Positions 1 to 6,051 of a DNA stretch of 12,029 nucleotides are shown piece by piece; position 1 is the first letter of the stretch, and each line of letters begins with the position of its first letter. Under the pieces are notes generated by a model. The model saw nothing but the letters and a program-made list of their open reading frames with translations. It was not told the origin of the DNA and made no database searches. The position numbers and the translations under genes were made by a program. This DNA comes from Spirochaetaceae bacterium (lineage in GTDB: Bacteria > Spirochaetota > Spirochaetia > B11-G9): positions 1 through 12,029 of the forward strand of contig DAOWMA010000022.1 of NCBI GenBank assembly GCA_030643345.1, written 5' to 3'.

Positions 1-206
1 AAAATTATTGCCGAAAGCATAGCACTGTCTATGCTGTAAAATTTCTCCCAGGTGATAGAAACAATTGTAGTAATAGAATGACCTGACCAGAATGCAAGGG
101 TAACTGTCCCGGCAAGAATTGATACAGCAAGATTTTTTACCAGTTTGTTAACAACCAGAATAACGCTCAATGAAACCAGAATTTTTATCAGTACAGGTAT
201 TGCCAA
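1..206 (-). CDS. Membrane protein, probable DUF401 family (5' part only)
   Basis: The 68 visible residues run off the window edge. They begin (TTG)AIPVLIKILVSLSVILVV and hold two strongly hydrophobic stretches (about residues 3-20 and 26-43), then a WSGHS motif and an amphipathic segment, as expected for the start of a polytopic inner-membrane protein. The pattern resembles the N-terminus of DUF401 proteins, an uncharacterised family of about 400 residues; this is from memory and is moderate evidence. The TTG at 204-206 is the only start near a ribosome binding site: AGGGAG (minus strand, 215-220) lies 8 bases upstream and overlaps the stop codon of the SPFH gene. The gene is in the same frame as the SPFH gene, with one TAG between them. 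Function unknown. A different membrane family is possible. Confidence 0.6.
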   Translation of the reverse strand, partial: MAIPVLIKILVSLSVILVVNKLVKNLAVSILAGTVTLAFWSGHSITTIVSITWEKFYSIDSAMLSAII

Positions 207-218
207 ATTTATAACTCC

Positions 219-1406
219 CTATTCATCTTTTGATTTTGAGATTTTCTCTGTAATATTCATAAAAGCTTCAAGACCAATAGCATCGAAGGGGTTTGTTGGA
301 GATCCTTCTCCGCTGCCGAATATCATCACTTCAGGTAACTGAATTTTAGCAAGTTCAGCCGCAATTCCAATTGCAGTATCTTTCCCAATTTCTGCCTTAT
401 CTTTTGGTGTTAATCCGGCACGAACCAGTAAGGCAGCTCCCTGTGCTTCTGCTTCCCTCTTTATTAGATCAGCTGCTGCATCTTCTTCTGCTTTTTGTCT
501 GTTAAGTTTCGATACTTCAAAATCTTTTTCAGCCTGGGTAACAGCTTTTATCTTTATCACTTCCTCTTCTGCTCTTGCTACAGCTATACGTGCTTTACCC
601 TGTTCTTCTGCGGTTATCGCATCCTGTTTTGCTTTCTCTGCATTTGCCTGGGCTACAATTCTCTGCTGTTCAGCTTCCTTTTTTTTAGCTATAAGGGCAT
701 CAATGGTTTTATCAAAATCAATATCTTTAATTACAAACTGAAGAATTTCGATATTATATCGTACAAAAGGAGATATTTTTCTTACAACAGCCTTCCCTGA
801 ATCATCATATTTGACTTTTACTGTTTTTTCTATAAACTCTTTACCTTCCAGATTTGTGTAGATATGTTCCCCGGCAACAGTCTCAAATATTCCTCTTCTA
901 ATCTGCTCCTCTGCCATAGCGGTAAATTCAGATCTTCTGGTCGAATAGGATTCCTCTGCTTTCATAAGGGTTGCAGTCTGCATTAATGCTTCTGTTATAA
1001 CCTGACGAATAAGATCACTCTGTATTTTGTCATAGGATTTGAAATCCTGATGCAAAAGCAACTGATTCTCTTCCTTCAGGGATAATCTGAACTTTATTGA
1101 GCCTGAGATATCAGCGGTCCCTCCATCGTTAAAACGGACTTTGATAGGAGCAGCGCCTTCTCCGGTTCCACCTTCGAGGTCAGATTTACTGAAATAGTTC
1201 ATATCAGATATCTGATAGGTTGTAATTGTTCCAAAGAATTTCCCATACATTCCAGGTTTGTCATGAACTGAGATCTTACCTGTAACTGCAGCCTGCATTA
1301 TCTGATAGTAACCGGCTTTATTGGTGGAAACAAGATAACTGGAAAATGTAAATCCAATTGCTCCAAGAATAGCAATAACTACTATAATACCTATCATTTT
1401 CTTCAT
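219..1406 (-). CDS. SPFH/band 7 domain membrane-anchored protein
   Basis: The protein (395 residues from the preferred start) has one N-terminal transmembrane helix (about residues 5-25), an SPFH-type domain (about 30-240) ending in the typical QFVIKDIDFDKTIDALIAKK segment, then a charged Ala/Glu/Lys-rich coiled coil (about 242-325) and a short tail containing GSGEGSPTNPFDAIG. SPFH proteins (prohibitin, flotillin and HflK/C relatives) form large membrane-bound oligomers that organise membrane domains or regulate proteases; the partner here is not visible. The longer start at 1412 has AGGGGG directly against it, whereas the ATG at 1404-1406 lies 6 bases after that AGGGGG, so I prefer the shorter form. 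The next gene starts 12 bases past the stop, with its ribosome binding site over that stop, suggesting an operon and a functional link with the DUF401-like membrane protein. Confidence 0.88.
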   Translation of the reverse strand: MKKMIGIIVVIAILGAIGFTFSSYLVSTNKAGYYQIMQAAVTGKISVHDKPGMYGKFFGTITTYQISDMNYFSKSDLEGGTGEGAAPIKVRFNDGGTADISGSIKFRLSLKEENQLLLHQDFKSYDKIQSDLIRQVITEALMQTATLMKAEESYSTRRSEFTAMAEEQIRRGIFETVAGEHIYTNLEGKEFIEKTVKVKYDDSGKAVVRKISPFVRYNIEILQFVIKDIDFDKTIDALIAKKKEAEQQRIVAQANAEKAKQDAITAEEQGKARIAVARAEEEVIKIKAVTQAEKDFEVSKLNRQKAEEDAAADLIKREAEAQGAALLVRAGLTPKDKAEIGKDTAIGIAAELAKIQLPEVMIFGSGEGSPTNPFDAIGLEAFMNITEKISKSKDE

Positions 1407-1456
1407 TTTCATCCCCCTGGATTGCTGAGATCGTTCCCTGGTTTGCCAGTATAATA

Positions 1457-1484
1457 ATTATAAGCTTATACTTCAATGTGTGAA
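1457..1484 (-). promoter_or_regulatory. Sigma-70-type promoter for the SPFH gene
   Basis: On the minus strand, TTCACA (1484-1479, five of six matches to the -35 consensus) is followed after 16 bases by TATAAT (1462-1457, a perfect -10). Transcription would begin near 1450, giving a leader of about 45 bases with the AGGGGG ribosome binding site. A perfect 12-base palindrome, TATAAGCTTATA (1459-1470), covers most of the -10 box and could be an operator. Confidence 0.55.
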
Positions 1485-1569
1485 TGTTTCTATTAAGCAG
1501 TTTAACTTTAACTTTATTATTGACAAAAGTATACAGATTACTTACATTATCAAATAAATAATGAACAAA

Positions 1570-1581
1570 AGGGTATACCCT
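1570..1581. repeat. 12-bp perfect palindrome AGGGTATACCCT
   Basis: The palindrome is unusually GC-rich for this AT-rich spacer and has no U-tract, so it looks more like a protein binding site than a terminator. It lies about 225 bp upstream of the predicted sigma-54 start site and about 120 bp upstream of the SPFH start site. The binding protein is unknown. Confidence 0.3.
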
Positions 1582-1671
1582 ATCTTGAAGTGTGCACTCT
1601 TGTTATGCTAAGCACAAATCAGTTTGATAACTGATAACTGAATTAGTCGTAGTATATTGTGAAAATAAATG

Positions 1672-1685
1672 TATGAAAATTCATA
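1672..1685. promoter_or_regulatory. Inverted repeat TATGAA-AA-TTCATA, possible activator site
   Basis: Two six-base arms are separated by two bases, centred about 125 bp upstream of the start site predicted from the sigma-54 promoter. Bacterial enhancer-binding proteins commonly bind dyads about 80-150 bp upstream of such promoters. The position fits, but AT-rich dyads also arise by chance, so the assignment is speculative. Confidence 0.25.
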
Positions 1686-1776
1686 ACAGCTTTGGCTTGA
1701 TCTGATATATTGATATTTTTAATTATCTAATTATTTTTACTGTAAGTACTTAGATAAAATTTTTAAATATGAATAG

Positions 1777-1793
1777 TTGGCATATTTATTGCA
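1777..1793 (+). promoter_or_regulatory. Sigma-54 (-24/-12) promoter
   Basis: The sequence TTGGCA-TATTTA-TTGCA carries the -24 element (1777-1782) and the -12 element (1789-1793). Exactly ten bases lie between the invariant GG (1779-1780) and GC (1791-1792), as RpoN requires. It matches the consensus YTGGCAcgrNNNTTGCW except at the three less conserved middle positions. Transcription would start near 1804, giving a 31-base leader that holds the AGGTGG ribosome binding site of the next gene. No sigma-70 pair with normal spacing is seen here. If real, the gene depends on an ATP-driven enhancer-binding activator. Confidence 0.6.
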
Positions 1794-1834
1794 TATAAAA
1801 TACTGATTATAGAAAAAAATCAGGTGGTTAATTT

Positions 1835-2440
1835 ATGTCAGATGTTGCTGTGCTTGATCGCTCTGCATCACTAAAAGAAATACAGACTGAAGTTATAAGA
1901 AAGTCTATTCATATGATGGTGGCCTTTGTTCCGTTACTGGCCAGGTATAATATTACCCTCACATTTAGTGCTCTGGTTGCAGGGTTATTGCTTTATTCTT
2001 ATTCTGAATTTATGCGGATGAGAGGAGTGGAACTTGTTTTTATTTCAAGGATTACTTTAGCTGCATCACGAAGCAGGGATAAGGGCTTTGTTTTTGGTCC
2101 TGTTACCCTTGCAATTGGTACTATGATGGCATTGATGCTCTATCCGGAACCTGCAGCGGCAGTTGCAATCTACGCACTGGCATTCGGAGACGGTTTTTCC
2201 TCCCTTTTTGGAAAGCTTTTTGGCCGGATAACTATTCCTTTTACAGGTGGCAAATCATATGCAGGTTCCAGCGCTTGTTTAGTATCAGTATTTCTTACTA
2301 CTCTGGCTGTTTCAGGGTCAGTAAGAGTTGCGGTTATTATTGCGGTTTCAACTACATTAATTGAAGTACTTCCCTCTGGTGATCTTGATAATATGCTGAT
2401 TCCTGTTGGGACCGGTTTTGTGGCAACACTGATTATGTAG
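1835..2440 (+). CDS. Dolichol/phytol kinase-like CTP-dependent polyprenol kinase (COG0170)
   Basis: This 201-residue multi-helix membrane protein fits the family that phosphorylates polyprenols or phytol with CTP (SEC59/VTE5 relatives). Visible family marks are EVIRKSIH (residues 19-26), SEFMRMRG (57-64), RDKGFVFGPVTLAIGTM (81-97), FGDGFSSLFGKLFGR (117-131, containing the acidic D119), GGKSYAGSSA (138-147) and E177 with SGDLDN (181-186). The start is fixed by AGGTGG (1822-1827), 7 bases before the ATG. The gene stands alone between divergent and convergent neighbours, behind a sigma-54-like promoter. The substrate cannot be read from sequence; lipid-carrier recycling or isoprenoid-alcohol salvage are possibilities. 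Some homologues are annotated as phosphatidate cytidylyltransferase, a related fold, but the motifs favour the kinase group. Confidence 0.75.
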   Translation: MSDVAVLDRSASLKEIQTEVIRKSIHMMVAFVPLLARYNITLTFSALVAGLLLYSYSEFMRMRGVELVFISRITLAASRSRDKGFVFGPVTLAIGTMMALMLYPEPAAAVAIYALAFGDGFSSLFGKLFGRITIPFTGGKSYAGSSACLVSVFLTTLAVSGSVRVAVIIAVSTTLIEVLPSGDLDNMLIPVGTGFVATLIM

Positions 2441-2442
2441 TA

Positions 2443-3246
2443 TTATGTCCATTGATATATTTGATGTATTTTATAACTGAACAACACTGTTCCTGATATT
2501 AGTAATAGAATACCTCCAATGCTTATCCATCCCGGGACCAGTGCAAAAAGAAGTTCGTTTCCGACAGCAGCCATCCCTACACCAGCTGCCAGAAATAAAT
2601 AATCATAATTATTGTTTTTTACTGCACCTGCAATAAAATTCAATACCGCAAATATCTGCAGAAGGATAATAACAATATTCATGCCATACTCTGACCCGTT
2701 TCCTTTTAAAAGAATAGTATTTGTTTCAAAGAGGTCTATAGGTATAATAACTGAAAGTGTAAATGAGATTAGTGTTATTAATAGAATCAATGACTTCTGT
2801 TTTTGAAATGATATTCCTGTGGAGAAAAGACCTGAGGTAAACAGGCAGAGTACAGTAATGAATTTCCCAAAATACACAGCTCTTGTAATAGTCTCAGATA
2901 AATGAATAGGATAGGTCAGAAACCTTTCAATTAGGAGTAAGCTGCGTAAGGAAGTAAATGAGAGGCTGAAAATAACCAGACTAAAGAAAAATATTTCTGG
3001 TGAAGCGATCTTTTGGAACAGATTTTTTAAGATCAAACCTGCCGTAAATGCAAAAATGACCTTAATGAAAATTAGATACAAAACTGAAAGGGGAGAATAG
3101 TTTCCCGTCAGATTATTAAACACAACAGGGATGTTGTTTTTTTGAATCTCCCAGTGAAAAAATATAATAACGATTGCATTTATAATAATCATAACAAGAG
3201 ATATATAAATAGCAGTTTGGGTCATACAGGAACGTATTCGTCTCAT
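2443..3246 (-). CDS. Polytopic membrane protein of unknown function
   Basis: I do not recognise this 267-residue protein. Hydrophobicity suggests eight transmembrane helices, at about residues 10-30, 52-73, 84-106, 124-145, 150-170, 188-208, 214-235 and 238-258, with short loops, a basic start (MRRIR) and few charged residues inside the helices. An Asn and a Glu (GNELLF, 229-234) sit within a membrane segment. No catalytic motif or soluble domain is visible. The stop lies 2 bp from the stop of the convergent kinase gene, with no terminator between. No Shine-Dalgarno sequence precedes the ATG at 3246 or the next ATG at codon 8, and the best promoter puts the transcript start about 2 bases before the ATG, so a leaderless mRNA is possible. 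Confidence 0.75.
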   Translation of the reverse strand: MRRIRSCMTQTAIYISLVMIIINAIVIIFFHWEIQKNNIPVVFNNLTGNYSPLSVLYLIFIKVIFAFTAGLILKNLFQKIASPEIFFFSLVIFSLSFTSLRSLLLIERFLTYPIHLSETITRAVYFGKFITVLCLFTSGLFSTGISFQKQKSLILLITLISFTLSVIIPIDLFETNTILLKGNGSEYGMNIVIILLQIFAVLNFIAGAVKNNNYDYLFLAAGVGMAAVGNELLFALVPGWISIGGILLLISGTVLFSYKIHQIYQWT

Positions 3247-3254
3247 AATTCTAT

Positions 3255-3282
3255 ATTAAACAAAAAAACAGAAAAAGGTCAA
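3255..3282 (-). promoter_or_regulatory. Sigma-70-type promoter, leaderless arrangement
   Basis: On the minus strand, TTGACC (3282-3277, five of six) is followed after 16 bases by TTTAAT (3260-3255, five of six). The start site would fall near 3248, immediately before the ATG at 3246, which agrees with the absence of a ribosome binding site for that membrane protein. Confidence 0.4.
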
Positions 3283-3422
3283 AGGAGCTATTTGCGCTGT
3301 GTTTATTTTTTGCATATTTTTATATTCAATTACTCCATATTATTTAATTATGTAGAGAATTATAAAAATTACTATAGCGAGGGTATATTTCTTTCGATAC
3401 TTACTACTGGGAGGATCTCAAA

Positions 3423-4106
3423 ATGAAGAAACTAATAACAGCAGTGGTATTTTTCCTGTGTACTTCTTTTATTTTTTCTGGAGATATTGCGCAATATATC
3501 AATCTGGGATTTTCCAGTAATTCAAAGTATTTTATGTTTGGACAGTATGGAATCAGTTCTAAAAATTCAGAAGCCTATGCCGAAACCTTTATTGTAGATG
3601 TTTCTAAAAATGACTATATAAAAGATGGTCTCCTTAGTAAAACATTTTCTGATGATATCCTGCCAGGTCAGGAAGGACTTGGTGCTCTTTTTACTATACT
3701 GGAAGATTCCCTGACTATCATTAAAAAAACGGGAATTAATCATATAGCAACAGGGCGTGTTGTCTATTTGCTTGTAAATGGTGTAAAACCTAAAGAAAGA
3801 CTCGAATTCAGGGATTTCTATAAAGGAGATACCTATATCGTAACATTGATACAGAAAAAATTTGTTTCCAATGATAACGCCAGTTCATCGTTCCATATTA
3901 ACCTGGCCATTACAGATAAAATGGAAAGGACAAGAACCTACACAATAGGATTGCCGGATTACAAAAGGAAAGATGTAACAAGCTATCGAATCAAGCAGGT
4001 AGTTTTTACCCCTTCGGAAGATGGTCTTGTGTTTGTAATTGAGAAGGAAATAAATGAGCCAAAGGGTAAGATTATCCGATATATGGTGGAAACCCTCGTA
4101 TTCTAG
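3423..4106 (+). CDS. DUF2259-type predicted secreted protein
   Basis: The 227-residue protein starts with a clear signal sequence (MKK, then a hydrophobic run to about residue 19, with likely cleavage near SGD). The mature part begins with QYINLGFSSNSKYFMFGQYG, the hallmark I associate with DUF2259, a family known mostly from spirochaetes, followed by EAYAETFIVDVSKNDYI. It has no membrane segment beyond the signal and no lipobox cysteine (C13 lies inside the hydrophobic core, with no Cys at a cleavage site). It is probably periplasmic; its function is unknown. GGGAGG (3409-3414) lies 8 bases before the ATG. I find no convincing promoter in the AT-rich spacer before it. A 44-codon ORF with a TTG start overlaps its start as ATGA, so coupling to a leader peptide is conceivable but weak. 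Confidence 0.8.
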   Translation: MKKLITAVVFFLCTSFIFSGDIAQYINLGFSSNSKYFMFGQYGISSKNSEAYAETFIVDVSKNDYIKDGLLSKTFSDDILPGQEGLGALFTILEDSLTIIKKTGINHIATGRVVYLLVNGVKPKERLEFRDFYKGDTYIVTLIQKKFVSNDNASSSFHINLAITDKMERTRTYTIGLPDYKRKDVTSYRIKQVVFTPSEDGLVFVIEKEINEPKGKIIRYMVETLVF

Positions 4107-4133
4107 TAGAGACGCAAGATCTTGCGTTTCTAC
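4106..4133. terminator. Long palindrome between convergent genes, possible bidirectional terminator or repeat element
   Basis: The arms GTAGAGACGCAAGA and TCTTGCGTTTCTAC pair over 14 positions with a single G-T wobble and no spacer. The element starts on the last base of the DUF2259 stop codon and ends 2 bases before the transporter stop, filling the gap between the convergent genes. Neither side has a run of T residues, so it is not a textbook intrinsic terminator, although an RNA stem this stable could slow polymerase or protect 3' ends. Palindromes with GTAGAGACGC and GCGTCTCTAC arms recur, from memory, in cyanobacteria and other unrelated bacteria, so it may belong to a dispersed palindromic repeat family. 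Confidence 0.55.
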
Positions 4134-4135
4134 AA

Positions 4136-5368
4136 TCAGATAAAATCTTTTACTGGAATTTCCTTATTACCCTTTTCATGATAGGTGATCAGGTATGTGG
4201 AGACTCCGGCTGTAACAGTATCAATCAGCACACTGAAGCTTACCAGAACCGGAGCGATAGATCCTATAATTAGAAAGCCTTCTTCTATTCCTTTTCCGTA
4301 AAGTCTGCACATAACAGCAAGAGAAACCAGAACTCCTATACCTGGAACAGAGCCGGCTAAAAAGGAGGTCAGCATACTAAACAACATAATCCAGAGTATA
4401 CCGCTGGGACTGATTGAGAGACTTGAGTATGATTTAAGAATAAGAAAAAATGTAATACTGGTTACTGCTGCAGTACCTGCTTTTCCAAAGAGTGTAAAGA
4501 AAGGAAGTGTGGATGAGCCGATCTTTCTGGGTACTCCCAGATTTTCCTTTAAATGTAATATCAGACTTGTCAGTGTAAAATAACTATTACCTGAGGCTGC
4601 TGCTGCAAGTGAAGGAGCCATGATAGCGTACAATATCTTGTATGGGTTCTGTTTTCCTCCAAGAAAATAGATAAAAGCAGGGTAGACACCAAAAATAATT
4701 ATAACTGTATTGATGGTAAGGAGAATTATCAGCTGATAAAAAAGGATAAGCTGAGGAGCGTGGATTATCTGAATTGTAAAGTTTGCTGCCAGTATTATCA
4801 TTCCAAAACCAAGGATTTCAACAATAAAATTTCCAATATGATACAGTATTCTGGACATTGCATCGAAAAGCTGGTAAGCGGGTCTTGTCATTACTTTATC
4901 AAAGGAAAAATTAAGACCGAGAAAAAATCCAAGAAATGTTACAGGAAGCAGGAAATTATTATTTTCAGTAAAAATCTGAAAGAGGCTCATTGGAAAAACT
5001 GATTTAAGGATATCCCTGTACCCGGGGAAACTATAGCTGATTTGATTTTCAATGATAATTGGAATTCTATCGGGAGAAAAAAGCAGAACAATCCCTGTAG
5101 CAATTAGTACCAGAAGTGTACTGGAAATAGCGATGGCTGCAATCATTTTTAAATATACTGCTGTTATACGCTTTTCCTGCTTCAGTTTAAATGTACCATA
5201 ACCAATTCCGAAAAATACAAGGGGGAATACAGTATAGCGTCCGATATTAATCGTTAATTCTGTTAGAAACTTGAGAATATCTCTAAATACTATGTTCTCC
5301 GGTGATATGAAGGTACCCAGTATTATACCAATTGTTATTCCCAGTAGATATTTTAACCATATTTTCAT
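4136..5368 (-). CDS. Divergent DAACS/SLC1-family (dicarboxylate/amino acid:cation symporter-like) transporter
   Basis: The 410-residue inner-membrane protein has the length and hydrophobic pattern of the GltPh/DctA family. Marks in order are FPLVFFGIGYG (residues 48-58), YPAFIYFLGGKQNPY (229-243), an HP1-like loop AAAASGNS (255-262), FGKAGT (294-299) where the family has NMDGT, AGSVPGIGVL (338-347) as the HP2 tip, and DTVTAGVST (383-391) as the last helix. By my alignment D383 matches the substrate-binding Asp, but the Arg that selects acidic side chains is Thr386, the following Asn is Ser390, and the final Asp of that helix and the Asn and Asp of NMDGT are gone. A neutral or different substrate and altered ion coupling are likely. 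The gap to the upstream SDR-like gene is 32 bp. No strong ribosome binding site precedes the ATG, so it may depend on coupling. Confidence 0.8.
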   Translation of the reverse strand: MKIWLKYLLGITIGIILGTFISPENIVFRDILKFLTELTINIGRYTVFPLVFFGIGYGTFKLKQEKRITAVYLKMIAAIAISSTLLVLIATGIVLLFSPDRIPIIIENQISYSFPGYRDILKSVFPMSLFQIFTENNNFLLPVTFLGFFLGLNFSFDKVMTRPAYQLFDAMSRILYHIGNFIVEILGFGMIILAANFTIQIIHAPQLILFYQLIILLTINTVIIIFGVYPAFIYFLGGKQNPYKILYAIMAPSLAAAASGNSYFTLTSLILHLKENLGVPRKIGSSTLPFFTLFGKAGTAAVTSITFFLILKSYSSLSISPSGILWIMLFSMLTSFLAGSVPGIGVLVSLAVMCRLYGKGIEEGFLIIGSIAPVLVSFSVLIDTVTAGVSTYLITYHEKGNKEIPVKDFI

Positions 5369-5400
5369 GGCTAAAACAATACATCAATAAGATTTTAGAA

Positions 5401-6051
5401 TCAAGAGAGGGAAAAAGGGAAAGGTCTCCCCTTGCTTTGGAATTTGAATGTTTTTCCATGGATTGGTTTTGTTCTTTCATTAATATTTTTATAAATATAT
5501 TCAGCATAGTTATCCAACTCTCCTGAATTTGATTTGTAAGAATTAATGGTAAGCTTTTCACTCTGGTAAGATGCAAAAAGGGACATGGTCAGTGCTGATA
5601 ACCCTCCGGCTTCTACTGCATAAAGGGGTGCAGGGATTTCACTTTGTTCAATGTCGTGTACAAGAGAAATATTACCTGATCCTGTTTTTTGGAAATAGAG
5701 GATAATTTCTTTTAAAATATAAAGATTCCCTTTTAAACTTGAATCTATTGAATTTTCAATTTTTGCTGTTGAAATTTCATGTATGGGACTATTATTCTGC
5801 TCTAAAGAAAAAATAGTCAATGCGTTATCAAAACCTTCCATTCTGTTCTGACATTCCAGGATTATGTCTTTAGCTGATAAAGGAGATCGATTGTTCCATG
5901 GTATTTCAAAAAAATCGTTAGTTCCCTTATCTTTTTTTTTGCTATGAGGATTTACAGTGACGGTAACTGTGTGGCCACCATTAATAAACATTCTGGTAAG
6001 CCTGGTTTTTAGTTCAGAATCAATCCCGGTTATAAGTATTTTTTGTTTCAT
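5401..6051 (-). CDS. Degenerate short-chain dehydrogenase (SDR)-fold protein
   Basis: The 216 residues follow the SDR outline: a first strand and turn ILITGIDSELKTRLTRMF (5-22), a central GNISLVHD (126-133) where active enzymes have a strand ending in the catalytic Ser, then Y144 followed by a helix (LSALTMSLFASY) and a strand ending TINSY. The features needed for catalysis are poor. The nucleotide-binding glycines are reduced to TGIDSEL, the Tyr-x-x-x-Lys pair reads Y-A-V-E-A with no Lys, and no NNAG motif is seen. It is also shorter than the usual 240-260 residues. It may be a non-catalytic partner or a decayed enzyme, although the intact frame argues against a pseudogene. The start codon shares one base with the GH13 stop (TAATG) and has AAGGAA 4 bases before it, so translation should be coupled to the GH13 gene. 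Confidence 0.65.
   Translation of the reverse strand: MKQKILITGIDSELKTRLTRMFINGGHTVTVTVNPHSKKKDKGTNDFFEIPWNNRSPLSAKDIILECQNRMEGFDNALTIFSLEQNNSPIHEISTAKIENSIDSSLKGNLYILKEIILYFQKTGSGNISLVHDIEQSEIPAPLYAVEAGGLSALTMSLFASYQSEKLTINSYKSNSGELDNYAEYIYKNINERTKPIHGKTFKFQSKGRPFPFSLS

Larger units (their letters stand above)
1413..1834. other. 422-bp AT-rich divergent intergenic region
   Basis: This non-coding stretch separates the leftward SPFH gene from the rightward polyprenol-kinase-like gene. It contains a sigma-70-like promoter near the SPFH gene, a sigma-54-like promoter near the kinase, and short palindromes at 1459-1470, 1570-1581 and 1672-1685. It also has tandem repeats at 1501-1516 (TTTAAC-type) and 1625-1638 (GATAACT twice). 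A possible rightward sigma-70 promoter, TTGACA (1520-1525) and TACATT (1543-1548) with 17 bases between, has no obvious gene after it except a 16-codon ORF at 1561 without a ribosome binding site. I see no RNA gene. Confidence 0.6.

Noticed and set aside
495..800. Rightward frame of 101 codons rich in Phe, Tyr and Cys
   Set aside because: It is the antisense shadow of the Ala/Glu/Lys-rich coiled coil of the SPFH gene and has no ribosome binding site or recognisable motif.
1561..1611. 16-codon frame after a TTGACA/TACATT promoter-like pair in the divergent spacer
   Set aside because: No Shine-Dalgarno sequence, very short, no attenuator hairpin or repeated regulatory codons; chance is the simpler reading.
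5283..5576. Leftward 97-codon frame between the SDR-like and transporter genes
   Set aside because: It overlaps both well-supported genes in another frame and its translation has no family resemblance.
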